Source: Hemicordylus capensis
Lineage: Eukaryota > Chordata > Lepidosauria > Squamata > Cordylidae
Length of the DNA: 64,000 nt
Assembly (NCBI RefSeq): GCF_027244095.1
Contig: NC_069659.1
Coordinates: 30,784,501-30,848,500, forward strand
Reading direction: 5' to 3'
Shown piece by piece: positions 20,186-31,200 of this stretch. The position numbers and the translations under genes are program-made. Position 1 is the stretch's first letter; each line of letters begins with the position of its first letter. The notes under the pieces are model-generated. The model worked only from the letters and a program-made list of their open reading frames with translations, did no database searches and was not told the DNA's origin.

Positions 20186-22325
20186 TAGGGTTGCGCGTTT
20201 TGTATTTTTTCTGTTTCAGTTTGTACCAAATCCGAATCAACCCCATTTTGGATTTTGTCCGAAATTAAGCCCCCCAGTTTTGTTTTGTATCCGAATTAAT
20301 CCAAATCTGAATTAATTCAGATTTAAAAAATCAGTCACATGGTCAAAAGAGTGGGTGGGGGTTATAATGCCCAATGAGTGGAAGCTACCACAAAAATTTC
20401 AAAGGAATTGGGCAAACTGCTGATTTTTGGTGAATTCTTGAAGTTTGCACATCTTTCAGATTTTCCCCATAGGGTATGATGGAGATTTCAGGAAAATTAT
20501 AGCTTTATGTGGGGTGGGGTGGGGGGTGGCACAGAGTGGAGTGTGGTTGGTACAGAGTGGAGTGCCCAGTTGGTACAAGGAAGCTACCACAACTTTTTCA
20601 GAGGAATTTGGCAAAGGACTGATTTGTAAAGAATTAATGAAGTTACGCGTCCTTCAGATTTTTCTCGTAAGGTATAATAGAGGTTTCTGCAGTCCCATAA
20701 CTCCACTTGAGGGGCACTGGGGTGGCCCAGAGCAAGTGGCGGTGTAGTGCACATAGGGTGCCAACCACCCACATGGGTTGCCAACCCATGAAGTACAGGG
20801 TTTTGTTGTTCTAGAGGTGTTCTGAGAGTAGATTCTCTAGTAGCATATGAGAGTGGATTTATGGTTTTTCATTAAAAATCTCATTTGCTACCAGAGAATC
20901 TAAACTCAACACCTCAGAAACAACAAAGCCCAGTACCCCAATGGGTTAGCAATCCAGGGGGGTGGTTGGCACCCTCTGTGCACTACACCACCACTTGCTT
21001 CGGGCCATCTCAGTGCCCCCCAGGTGGAGTTATGGGGCTGCTGAAACCTCCATTATTCCCTATGGGGAAGAATCTTAAAGATGCGTAAACCTCAAAAATT
21101 CCTAAGAAACCAGCCCTTTGCCCTATTTGGAATCTGGGTGCACCACCCTTGGGGCACTGCCACCCAACCCACTGTTTTGCCCCTGAAGCCCCACATAAAC
21201 AAGTTGAAAGAGTGAAGAGAATGATGAACAACAATGACACTTAATTTTTTGGCACAGTTATTTGAGAATTTTGCAGCAGGTGGGGGCCTGTCCCTGTGGC
21301 ACTAGCACAGCAGCACAACCCATTTGTGGATTCAAGCAATCATTCAATAAAAACACTCCCTCCCAATGGAACAGTGACCACAGGTCATTTGAGATAGCAA
21401 GATAGACCAATGAACTGCCTTGGTACTATGGAACAGCTTCAAATGTTTTTAACTGAAGTGGAGTGAGCTGTAGCCCAAACAAATCAGCCTACTGTTCAGA
21501 ATTGTTGAGATTTATCATCACTGCATTTAAGAAAGTGCAAAACCATGGATCATGGTTACAAGAAAGAGAGAAGCAACTAAGATTCCTGGGGATGTCAGTA
21601 GATTGACAGGGGTATTCCCCACCCCCCTCCTTTTGTCTCCTGTAGTCCCATGTGGATGACCTATCCTTGCAATGGCAAAAATTGTGAACCACTGCCTTAG
21701 ACATCATGTCCCACCAAATTACATTGTGGCCTAAATTACATTAGACTATTCAACTTGGGCAACAAAACTTAGACACCCCTATAACTCATAAAAATCAGAA
21801 GAAAAACAAAATAGCTCTTCAAAAGACCCCTGAACAAGTCAAGAGATTCTTTCTAAACCTTTGGAAAGAAAAATCTGTGTAATTTCAGAACTTTCCTAAC
21901 CAGCTTCTCAAAAAGCTTTTCCACACAATTTATACCATGGCTTTTAGCAAGAGCTTTGGAATTGCATTGAGCTCCCAAAGATATTTGGGTATTTCTGTCT
22001 TCAAATCCCTTTGCAAGGTCAGTTTGCATTTCAATCACACTGAATACAACACTTAACTAAACTATTCATGCTCAACAGTTTTTGCATATCTTATCTTCTG
22101 CTAATCACTCAGTGCCTCAGCTGGAGTGGAGAGAGCCAGAGAAGTCAATTTGAATTGCAATGCTTTTCCAAAGAACAAAGCATTCTGTCCGAAACACAAT
22201 CATTTCAATTTGGAAACAAAAATCTCTGTTTTCTAAATCTTGATATTGTTTTGGTTACAAAACCTCCAAAATTGCCATTTTCAGGCACAAAACGTTTTGC
22301 ACCCGAATCGAAATGCACACGCCTA
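20186..22325. mobile_element. 2.14-kb hAT-like element with exact 8-bp target duplication
   Basis: The ends are TAGGGTTGCGCG and CACACGCCTA (inverse TAGGCGTGTG), matching the TAGGG-TGTGCA ends of the smaller hAT elements here. The same 8 bp, TCCCATTG, flanks both sides (20178-20185 and 22326-22333). Inside, about 20585-20860 and 20880-21130 form a long imperfect inverted repeat with a short loop, and 20395-20480 repeats part of the left arm directly. I find no transposase frame, so it is non-autonomous. Confidence 0.8.
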
Positions 22326-22334
22326 TCCCATTGC

Positions 22335-23840
22335 ATCCTTGCGGCATGAGTGAGGATGTCAGCAACTATGTATAATTTTAGCAGCTTGATGGAGGCTGGT
22401 CCAGCAACCTGATTCTAGAGACAGATCAAAGCCTGAACCATGGCTATACAATGTTTATACATCTCAGCAGCCAAGTGTAAATTGTATCTTGTTCCATCAT
22501 GGGTGTTGACTTGGTGATAGACCTAAAATCCTGACGAAACCCCCCAACTAGGGTGATTAAAGTGCTGGAAGCTCTTCACACAAAGTCTATACCTGGCATA
22601 ATGAATTACTGAAACACTGCAACCTCTTTTAGCTGGAACTAGCTTTAGATATCCAGTTTTGTTGGCTGAAGATTTTAGCATTCATAAAGGTCGTACACAC
22701 GAATGAATAAGTGGGTGGGGTGGAAGGCTGGCGGGGAGGCAGGCTTGGCTCTGTCCCTTGGCTCTGCTGCTCACCCAACAATATGATCAGTACCACAGGA
22801 AGCAGCAGAGCAGGGAGCCGGAAGAGGAGGAAGTCCTCTGGCATCCCTTAATGCACATTACCAGGAGCACAGTGCATTGAGAGATCCTCCCTCAGCTTGG
22901 TGCTCTTTCTGCCCAGCTCAGTGAATGCACAGGCTGCCTGCACTCATGCCCTTAAACCCAGGTTAAAACCTGGGGTAAATTCCTGGGGTGGGGCTGAGAC
23001 AGTGACTAGCTCAGGCTGCTCATGTGAATAGCCTCATTATATCTTAGTTATTCTACTTGATTTTACCTAGGTAATTTGCCTTATATCCATTCCTTAATTT
23101 ACTATTATGCCCCCAAAGCCTTCAAGGTGGGTAATGTTATCAATTTAAAACTAAAAAGTACTCGCTCTCTTTTTCAAATCCAGGAAAGACACAGCAATGG
23201 AAGTTTTTGGCATATAGGCAGAGTGCCCAAAATGTGACTCGGCGAGATCAGTCATTGGCCCATCCCATGGCCACACTTTGGGGACCTGTTTGGACTTTTC
23301 TTTTTAGCCTTGCTGGCAAGTTGTTGTAGAGGAATTAGTGCATGGTTGTCAAAACCTTGCATGTGACTTCAAAAGGCTCTAGCATCAGAGAACAGATGGA
23401 AGCTCTATGCCAAAGAATAATTGGTTTCTCTGTCATGAATGCAACAGTTTCACAAATGAAACAATATGAAGAAGAAGCAATTTCCAAAGGAAGTGATGAA
23501 CAGTGCAGAGTCAAATGACATCTTGGTTGCGCTGCCAATCCAACCTCATTAGGAATGCTTTCCCATTGTAACTAAGATGGCATTTGCAGCTGTCACACCA
23601 GGCAAGAAATCAAATATATCATATACAAATGCTTTCCTCATAGGGATGAAAGCAGGGTCAGAGCTTTCCTCCATTTGGAGTCTTGTTAGGGTGGAGTAAT
23701 CTGAAACAGCCGAATCACTCTGAAAGCAAATTGGTATGATTCAGACAGGGCTGCTTCTTATATCTGAAGCAAAACTTCGAATTGGACTGAGTTGATGTAC
23801 GGAAGGTCATCTCGTCAGCACATTTTAATGCTCCCAGTCA
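22335..23840. other. No recognised gene or repeat
   Basis: I see no conserved exon, RNA gene or clear transposon domain. A possible LINE 3' tail remnant lies at about 23080-23140, but it is too weak to call. Confidence 0.35.
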
Positions 23841-23852
23841 GAAGTTCTGGAG

Positions 23853-23990
23853 CAGGCATCCCCAAACTGCGGCCCTCCAGACGTTGCTGAACTACAACTC
23901 CCAGCATCCCTAGACACCATTTTTTGTGGCTGCGTATGCTGGAAGTTGTGGTTCAGCAACATCTGGAGGGCCGCAGTTTGGGGATGCCTG
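23853..23990. mobile_element. Fold-back hAT MITE with exact 8-bp target duplication
   Basis: The 138-bp hairpin starts CAGGCATCCCCAAACTGCGG and ends CCGCAGTTTGGGGATGCCTG, perfect 20-bp inverted ends. It is flanked on both sides by TTCTGGAG (23845-23852 and 23991-23998). Near-perfect arms and an intact duplication suggest a fairly recent insertion. Confidence 0.92.
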
Positions 23991-24198
23991 TTCTGGAGGG
24001 TAGGTTTAAGCAGATGCCTTATGAGGAACAGGTATGCCCATGTGGAGATGGAGCAGTTGAGTCATGATTTATTATTCTGTACTTTTTATCGAGATTCTCG
24101 TACATCTTCTAGCTCCTTTATTAAGAAAATTTCCAGGCCATTCAGATGAGTTTTTTGTTTACTTTCTTCTTGCTGACCATGATTCTGACGTTACATAA

Positions 24199-24296
24199 GA
24201 TTGATTGATTAAGTGCCGTCAAGTCAGTGTCGACTCTTAGCGACCTCATAGATAGATTCTCTCCAGGATGATCTGTCTTCAACTTGGCCTTTAAGG
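24199..24296 (-). mobile_element. BovB LINE 3' tail
   Basis: The minus strand reads CCAAGTTGAAGACAGATCATC, then GAGTCGACACTGACTTGACGG, then CACTTAATCAATCAATC: the terminal part of BovB only. It directly abuts the hAT-like element that follows. Confidence 0.85.
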
Positions 24297-24845
24297 CAGG
24301 GCCAGTGCTACCATTAGGCCAACTAGGCAGCCACCTAGGGAACAGACCTCAGAAGGGCACAGAGTGTAGAGTGTCAATGTGTTAAGAGTGTGAGAAACCA
24401 GAATAATGAGTAGAAATATGGGTGGGGGAACCAGTTCATTGTCTTCAACACTAACAATACTGTTAAACTTTTATTAATTATAAATAAAAAATCTACTGAA
24501 GATGTACTTAAGGCCTGCAAGAATCTGGAAAAATCATTGATGTATAATGGAAACAAAAATATTGATGCTGAAGATCTGTGTTGTGAACTTATAGCAATAG
24601 CTCGAAGACTTCCAAAGTCTGTGCCGCCACAAGGAGTACTTCTCTTCATACTACAACAAAAACAAAATATAGGTGTATTCTCAGATTTCAATAGTTACAT
24701 TCCCTCTCAAACCAAGTACATATCAAGCATGTTTTTCAATACAGACAGCATTCCTTACACGACATTGAGCTCAGACAGTTGGAAAAGTCTTTTCCAAACT
24801 AACTTAACAAAGATAGCTTTTCAAACTAACTTGGCTGTTTAACCC
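24297..24845 (+). mobile_element. hAT element remnant with C-terminal transposase fragment
   Basis: The left end is AGGGCCAGTGCTACCATTAG, then ACTAGGCAGCCACCTAGGG. The frame at about 24537-24690 reads MYNGNKNIDAEDLCCELI, then ARRLPKSVPPQGVLLFILQ. A shifted VFSKLT follows (about 24785-24810), matching the SFSKLK block of hAT (ZMYM/TTF-like) transposases. The N-terminal two thirds are absent and the C-terminal frame is shifted, so it is inactive. Confidence 0.55.
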
Positions 24846-24849
24846 TTAA

Positions 24850-26220
24850 CTTTTAGCTGCTTCATTCTTCTTCCCTGGAGATTGCCTAATCCTCAGCCAG
24901 ACATAATGCAACATACTCAGCTCAGCATTTTCTTTCACAGGGACATCCACCTGCCCAAAGTCAACCTTGTGTTTCAGCCCTGCTCAGTGTTGCATGGGCT
25001 GCATCAGTAGCATTTAGTACTTAGTATGTGTGTCTGCAACAGTTGCTTCCCCAGAAGGAACACTCTGTGCCAAGTGCCAGTTGCCCTGGGACCGCAGAAG
25101 TAAAGGGAAGTCATCAGCAAGAGGAACAAGGGCTCCTGGGAGGTTGTGTCCTCTGCCACTGATGAAAAGCACTGACAAGAAGACCAACATGGCTCCAACA
25201 ATCAATGGTCAGAGATGGTTGCAGGTGGAGAAAGCTTGCTTCCCCCTTCTTGCTGGAAAGAAGTTCCCTAGGGACCACAGGAATGAATAAAGTACCCTCT
25301 GGTCTCTTGGCCAGATAACTAAGGACTGCTGGGGTGGGGGAAAAGCCCTGCTGGACAAGAGCAAGGCCCATCCAGTCCTTGTCTGGCCCATTCAGGCATC
25401 CTGCCTTGCATAGTGGCCAACCAGGTGCATCTAGGAAGCCCATAAGTGGGGAAAAGAGGTCTACTCCCCCCACCCACTGGTGTTCTCTAGCACCTGGTGT
25501 TCAGGGGCATGTGGGGAGGGGATTCTGCTATTTATCTGTTCAAAGTCACTGTGAGGTACATCCAGTCAAGAGACTCTTCAAAACAAAGCAATGTATTGCA
25601 TCTTTCATCTCACCCTAAATAAAATAATTGCTTTGAATACTCTACCATTTGGCAATATGTGACTGATCAAATCACTAAGTACATAATGGGAAGGTTGTAG
25701 ACAATAAGATGGTAGGCAGTATAAATACTCAGTATGAAGTAAACAATCTCATACTTCCGCCTTCAAAAATGTTGGAATCCGAGTCCATGGCCTTGACCTT
25801 AAACTCAGCAAATGGCAAATGCCCTGAGCTTTCCTGCTGGTCTGCAGATGTGGCCATTCCTGAGGGGAGGCTAAGGAGGCAATGAATGCCTGAAAAGGAT
25901 GTTGTACCCAAAAAAACCCCAACCCCAAAATTGGCCCCAGTGGCCTAAAATATACTGGCAGACATCCTCACTAAATTACTCCTGAGTAGTCCTATTGAAA
26001 TTATATTCCTTTAGAGTCCTCTCCTGAGTATTATTGTTGAGTAACTTAGTCTGGATGTCAGCCTCTAAGTCTTTGATGCCCTTCATAGCCCTAAAATCCA
26101 CTCAAAGGGAATGAGTGAAAGGAAAAGAAGTGCATTATAGTAAGACGTGAGTGCATCACCTGGATTCAAATGTTGATTTCCTCCTAATGACTGAGCATAC
26201 ACAATAGCGATCTGCAATCA
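24850..26220. other. Mostly unclassified; old CR1 3' end inside
   Basis: Apart from the CR1 piece at 25365-25520 I recognise nothing. The longer open frames at about 25114-25473 lie within that CR1 and its surroundings and are not genes. Confidence 0.4.
25365..25520 (-). mobile_element. Old CR1 3' end fragment
   Basis: CAGGCATCCTGCCTTGCATA, then GTGGCCAACCAGGTGCATCTA, then GGAAGCCCATAAG corresponds to the CR1 3' UTR seen at 52945, but is more diverged. Confidence 0.6.
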
Positions 26221-26228
26221 TTGTTAGC

Positions 26229-26253
26229 CAGGTGTGTGTGTGTGTGTGTGTGC
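26229..26253. repeat. (GT)n microsatellite; a CA run lies at 26555-26572
   Basis: Two short dinucleotide runs about 300 bp apart. A minus-strand LINE 3' tail (TGTATATCCCAACTTTTTGCC) lies between them at about 26327-26400. Confidence 0.8.
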
Positions 26254-27038
26254 ACAACAGCAGTGTGATTTGTACAGGGTTGTGCTGTCACGGGAGCCAC
26301 ACACAGAGCTGGGAAATTATTTTTTAATGTATATCCCAACTTTTTGCCAACAGCCCCTAAGTGGCTAGCAATCAAACATATTAAAATACAGTAAAAAGTA
26401 TATGCATATAATTGAAGTTTGGATAACAGATATTCCAAATGTGGCTATTCAATGATTCAGTCCTAGTTAAGTTAAGAGGAGCAAAAGACACTTATCAATG
26501 TAATGTCTATAAAATATGATGGGTGTTATATAGGGCTCAAGCACGTGCGTGCACGCACACACACACACACACTGCCCTCCAATCCTTCCTTATATATTAA
26601 CTTTGAACAGTTAGTTTCTAATGGGAAAAGAGAACATTTGCTTTTCACATACAATTCAGCAGCCAGTTACATCCAGGGTCAAGGACTATTTATTTATTCA
26701 GGTGCTGGGTGACCAACTGGGTGTCCTATTTCTGTTTCAGTACTGTCCAAAACATTGCTCCCTTGAGAAATGAAAGATCCAAAAGGAAAAGCTAAAGATC
26801 AGAAAGCTCTTGAAACAACAATCAAGAAAACAGGAAGCTTGTTGCAAAATGAAAATTAAAGCAACCCATATCTCATGGGTCTGCTTGTTCTTAAGTCTTC
26901 TCTTCTCTCTGCAAAAATCAAAGCAAAAAAAAAACAGTGTTTAAAGAGAGTGGGGAGACCAACATTTGCTTCCATAGTAGGGCCTTTTATGCAATGTAGG
27001 CCCTGATGCGTTGCTCTTTCACAATCAGCTGTAAGTAA

Positions 27039-27068
27039 GGATGGGCATGAAACGTTTCATGCACATCC
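27039..27068. repeat. Perfect short palindrome resembling fused hAT ends
   Basis: GCATGAAACGTTTCATGC (27045-27062) is a perfect 18-bp palindrome inside GGATGGGCATGA and TCATGCACATCC. Both halves resemble the TAGGGATGTGCAC end of nearby hAT elements, as if two ends were joined head to head. Confidence 0.55.
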
Positions 27069-27086
27069 ATGGTGGTGGAAAGCAGC

Positions 27087-27608
27087 TAGGGATGCACATG
27101 AATTGTTTTGGGGCCTCTAATTTGAGGTGCTGAAACAATTTGAGTCCCCCTGGCCAAAATGTTTTGGCAGGGAGAAAGCGGGTGGCCGCGTTAAATGGAA
27201 GGAGGCAAGTGTTACCTTCCCCTCCAGTGCTTCCCCACTGCCAACTGCAGCACTGTCACTTCCAAATGGTCGCGCCGTCTCTGCAGATAAGCCATGCCAC
27301 ACCACGGGCTTCCTGCACGGGAACAGGAAGTTCCCTATTCCCAGCATCCTGCGGGCATCGTTGTCACATAAATGGCATCCACAAATGTGCAGACACCATT
27401 TACGTGATGGTGTCCGCAGCTCATCTGCAGAGACAGCACAGCCATTTGGAAGCGACATCATTGCAGTGGGTGGCAGAGGAGCAGGTAAGAGCTGCCTCCC
27501 TCCATTTAATGTGCCCGCTTGCCCTCAGCTGCACGTTTTGGCCGAGGGAACTCAAATTGTTTCAGCACCTCAAATTAGAGGCACCCAAACAGTTCGTGCA
27601 GATCCCTA
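27087..27608. mobile_element. hAT-like non-autonomous element
   Basis: The left end TAGGGATGCACATGAATTG and right end GTGCAGATCCCTA are inverted repeats. The arms continue with GAGGTGCTGAAACAATTTGA answered by CAAATTGTTTCAGCACCTC. Open frames on both strands result from this symmetry. No intact 8-bp duplication is seen. Confidence 0.75.
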
Positions 27609-28041
27609 GCTGCAAGTAGAATTAAAAGTCGTTCTATGCAACTACTGTTTAAACATAGAGCTATATTATCCAGCACTGTGTCCAGACCCCAACCTGAAAG
27701 TGGATGACTCAGAGGATGAGGGAGAGCCAGTCGCAACAGAGAGACTCACTTCCGATATCTAATCCCCAGCACCATCGGAGCTAGAGCCATCAGAGCCTGC
27801 TTCTCCCATAGCAGTTTCAGATGGCCCACAAGATCTAGTACCGTGTAGGGGGCAGTCAGCCCCTTCCATGGAACCAACTTCACCCCAAGAGAGAAAGGCA
27901 GCGCTGAGCCCAGGCTGAGTTTCAACAGGAGAGGCAGAGCATATTGTAGATTGTCATGCAGTGCCTAGGAGAAGGCAGTAGGGGGCATGGGGTCATGGGG
28001 GCAAGTTACCTAGGTAACCAGAGCCCAATTCAGACATTATG

Positions 28042-28200
28042 CTGCAGTTCATACAGATATCTGTACACTCGTACATATGCTTGTGTAAATAACTGTACTG
28101 GTGTTCATTTAAAAAGTGAACCTGGAAACAGCCCCTTCAAATGCATAGTACAGATAGGAAGTGCACTTCTGTACCCGCATTCAGCATAACATGTGGATGA
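28042..28200 (-). mobile_element. Unclassified dispersed element, copy B
   Basis: This is the reverse-complement relative of 4380-4530, sharing CACTTCCTATCTGTA, GGTTCACTTTTTAAATGAA and GTACAG motifs. Its left boundary may be the ATTCAGACATTATGCTGCAG at about 28030. Confidence 0.5.
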
Positions 28201-28209
28201 CTGTACCTG

Positions 28210-29010
28210 TGTATATTGTACACTTGTTCAAACTATATCTCGAAGGGAGATTTCATAAACTTCCAGTGGAACAGCTCCTTTGTCCCTGTAATAGGGGTGT
28301 GCACAAAACCAGTTCAAGCCCAGTTCAGTTCAAGTCCAGACCGGACTCGAACCAAACCGGGCATGTTCGGTATTGTGCCCCCCAAACATCCTCCTGGCTC
28401 CTGGTCGGTGGTAGCAGCCATGCAGGGTGGGGGGGGAGTCTCTACCATCTCCCCCTCCCCCCGCCGACCTTCTCCCACTGCAAAAAGGGCCAGTTCAGAT
28501 CATTGGGCATGCACAGTGGCCTCCAAAATGGACACTACTGGAGGATGGGACAGAATGGCCCCAAAATGAGTTGTACTGGCCCTTTTTAGAGTGGGAGAAG
28601 GCTGGTGGGGGGAGGAGGAGATGGCAGAGACACCCCCTCACAGCTGCCACTGAGAGAGAGAGAGAGAGAGAGAGTGCACCCCCAAACTGGCTCTGAGCCA
28701 GCTTGGGTCAAGCCAGCTTGACCTCGAGCCGGTGTGCACATCCCTACCCTGTGGTGCTGGCCAAATGGAAGATATTATACACTATGTCTTTTACTGTCCC
28801 TTCTATGATGTGATTAGGGGAAAAACATTGAGACAAATCATGGATGAAATCAAGGGCTCGGATATGAAATGTCTGATTTGCCTTCTTGCAAATGCAATCC
28901 CATATGTTATCTACCAAGTTGCCACATTTGCCTTGGTTTGCTTTAAACCAACGCAGAAAGAAATTAACATCCATTATGCTTTGTTCCAAACTGTAGTGCT
29001 GGTCTCAGCT
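28210..29010 (+). mobile_element. LINE C-terminal fragment with zinc-motif, split by a hAT element
   Basis: Before the insertion the frame ends KLPVEQLLCPC (to 28289). After it the frame resumes GAGQMEDIIHYVFYCPFY (from 28755). Rejoined at the target site this is CPC-x9-H-x4-CPFY, like the zf-RVT type C-terminus of non-LTR reverse transcriptases. I cannot name the clade. The frame continues to about 29010 (ALFQTVVLVSA). Confidence 0.6.
28292..28746. mobile_element. hAT-like non-autonomous element inside a LINE ORF
   Basis: It starts TAGGGGTGTGCAC and ends GTGTGCACATCCCTA. The flanks are CCCTGTAA and CCCTGTGG, a target duplication kept at 6 of 8 bases. A (GA)n run lies near the right end. The LINE frame on either side is contiguous apart from the insertion. 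Confidence 0.82.
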
Positions 29011-29069
29011 TAACTAATACGGTATCATTATTTGCTGGATTTCATTGCATACTGGGTTTTGTTTTTAAC

Positions 29070-29160
29070 TTTTTAAAATGTTATTTATCATTTATTTATT
29101 TATCATATTTTTATACCACCTGATATGTACATCTCTAGGTGGTGTACAGAATTTTAAATT
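29070..29160 (-). mobile_element. LINE 3' tail fragment
   Basis: TTTATACCACCTGATATG, then TCTAGGTGGTGTACAGAATTT is the reverse of a LINE 3' end (CACCT-AGGTGG, then TATAAA). Similar tails lie at 11820-11870, 26327-26400, 52410-52490, 55420-55500 and 59065-59135. Confidence 0.5.
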
Positions 29161-29348
29161 ATGTTTCTGAAGCTGTTGATGAGTGAGAGAAGCTAGAAGA
29201 AGAAAGACAGAAAAGAGTGACTAAGAAGAAGAGTGGAAGAAAGCTACCCCCCCCCAAAAAAAGCCGAGAAGATGTGAAGACTTGAGACCTACCTCATGAG
29301 ACAGTTCCTGTACTGGATCCAGAGCAGCAGAGATCAGCGGTTAGAGTT

Positions 29349-29510
29349 TGCACAACCTTGGCCCTCCTGCAGCTGCACAACCTTGGCCCTCCTGCAGCTA
29401 TTGGGCTACAACTCCCATCATCTCAGACTACTTGACACTGTGGCTAGGGATTATGTCCATTGTAGTCAAAACACAGCTGGAGAGCCAAGGTTGTGCAGCC
29501 TTGGTTTTAA
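29349..29510. mobile_element. Fold-back MITE with a duplicated left end
   Basis: TGCACAACCTTGGCCCTCCTG is present twice in a row on the left (about 29350 and 29376), and GAGAGCCAAGGTTGTGCA closes the right side. The core has CTACAACTCCCATCATC, as in the other fold-back hAT MITEs. Confidence 0.65.
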
Positions 29511-29649
29511 GTTTTCATGCCTGACTGAAGCTATGGGGGAGTTTTGTGGGACTGTGGGAAGGGGAAGCTCCGAAAGTGGGAGAAACTGAGTATTATATAC
29601 AAAAGAATATTTGTGTAACCGTCACTGTTAGTTTTGTTGATGTAGTACT

Positions 29650-29990
29650 AGCTGGGCCGGGCACAGAGCATCTGTGCCTCTAGTTCTCCCCCTTCCTTTC
29701 CCCGCTCCCTCTTGGTTTTCCCTCTGTTCACAGTCACCACCACCCCCGCCACCGCCGTTTTCATTCCCCGCCCGCCTGCCCACTGACACTTTCTCCCCCT
29801 CGCCCACCCACCGCCGCCGCCGCCACCACCACCACCACCACTGCCCCCCCCCGCCCGCCACCACTTGTTTTATCCTCACTTGCTGTGTGGATAAAAATAA
29901 GCATGAACACTGCTCTGAGCTCCTTGGAGGAAAAGCGGGATATAAATGTATTTTAAAAAATGTACTGCTTCCTGATTTATATGACTGGGG
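29650..29990 (+). mobile_element. SINE-like unit with GC-rich simple-sequence core
   Basis: It opens TACTAGCTGGGCCGGGCACAG, passes through a (CCACC)n/(CCG)n stretch at about 29735-29865, and ends CTGAGCTCCTTGGAGGAAAAG, then CGGGATATAAATGTA, a tail type shared with Sauria-like SINEs. The open frames here come from the CCACC repeats. Confidence 0.45.
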
Positions 29991-30496
29991 AATTTGTGAA
30001 GAATTGCTTCTTAATCCACTTCTAATCCCTGTAGTCAGAGGTTAATTATTGGGCATTCTTGCCTCAACAGAAACAGATAAATTAAGAAGCAATTCATTAC
30101 TACTGCACCAACCACTACAATGAATAGGAAATGGAAGCATAAACTGCAAGGATGAAACTTTTAATTAAAGGCACAGAGGCCCATAAAAACCTCAGGACTG
30201 GTCTATACTGGACAGGTCGGCAACTGCATTTTATTTTTAAAAAATCCACAAATCAGGTTGGGGGAGGGGCACACAAGAGGGTAAAATAGAAGACATTGAA
30301 ATGGGAACAATTTGGCAAAAACGTTAGCTGGTTTCTTTAAAAAAAAATTGAACGAACAAAACATGTGAATTACAGAGCAAAGGGCTAGTTTGGAATAAAA
30401 GCTTAGCTCTGTAAGTGATACAGAGATTATTATTTTCAAAATGTGGGGATCAGGCATACTGCTATACTCAAACAACTCAGAATAATTTAAGGAGTA

Positions 30497-30833
30497 CAGT
30501 CATCCCTTGCCAACCGTGGGTTTCCCAATCACGGATTTGAATATCCGTGACTGGGAAATTGTGGCAAGTCTTGCCAACTGCAACCTAAGTATCTGTGTTT
30601 GGGCGTGATTTTTTGGAAATTTGGGGGGTTGGGGGGGTCATTTCCAGGGCTTAGGGGGTCATTTCCAGGGCTCAGGGGGCAGTTTTTTCTATTTTTAACT
30701 TTTTTTCAGTCTTGATGAGACCACGATTCCCCTAACCCCGTTTCCCATTGGTTTTAATGCCTTGTCAACCACGAATTCACCTAGCATGAGGTTTTCCAGG
30801 AAGTGAACCTTTGTGGTTGGCAAGGGGTGACTT
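30497..30833. mobile_element. Tigger-like Tc1/mariner MITE
   Basis: The inverted ends CAGTCATCCCTTGCCAACCG and GGTTGGCAAGGGGTGACTT are flanked by TA on both sides. Inside is a Tigger-like ATCACGGATTTGAATATCCG and a local tandem repeat (GGGGGTCATTTCCAGGGCT, twice). The same ends occur at 59395-61098. Confidence 0.75.
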
Positions 30834-30999
30834 TATAACTATAACCAGGGGCTATTTTCTCTCTCATTTTCCTTATTGGATGCTTAGAAGGTATAGTGGA
30901 AGTTCAAAACCAGGTTGGGGTGGGGGTACTTTTGGACCAGCATGAAGCTGAATAAAGTGATCCAGATAGGACTGAAGATGTAATAACTGATGGTCCTGG

Positions 31000-31200
31000 T
31001 TATTCTAGATGGTGTGCAGCTTGTTCTGGGTGGAGCTGCACTTCCCCTACTCATCTTTTATCAGTTTTGCTGGTTACTAATCTATTTTGTTTCCATTGAA
31101 ACATGCTGGATCTTGCCCTTTAAGATTTTAAACGGCCTGAAGCCAAGGCCTTTCAAGAATTGCTTCCTCCCCCTTAAAAACTGAAATTAAATTCAGGTTA
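31000..31200 (+). mobile_element. Probable L2 LINE fragment
   Basis: CATGCTGGATCTTGCCCTTTA, then AGATTTTAAACGGCCTGAAG resembles the TFKALNGL segment near the L2 ORF2 C-terminus. It is short and diverged. Confidence 0.35.

Noticed and set aside
27117-27619. Overlapping long open frames on both strands
   Set aside because: They come from the near-palindromic arms of the hAT-like element at 27087-27608.
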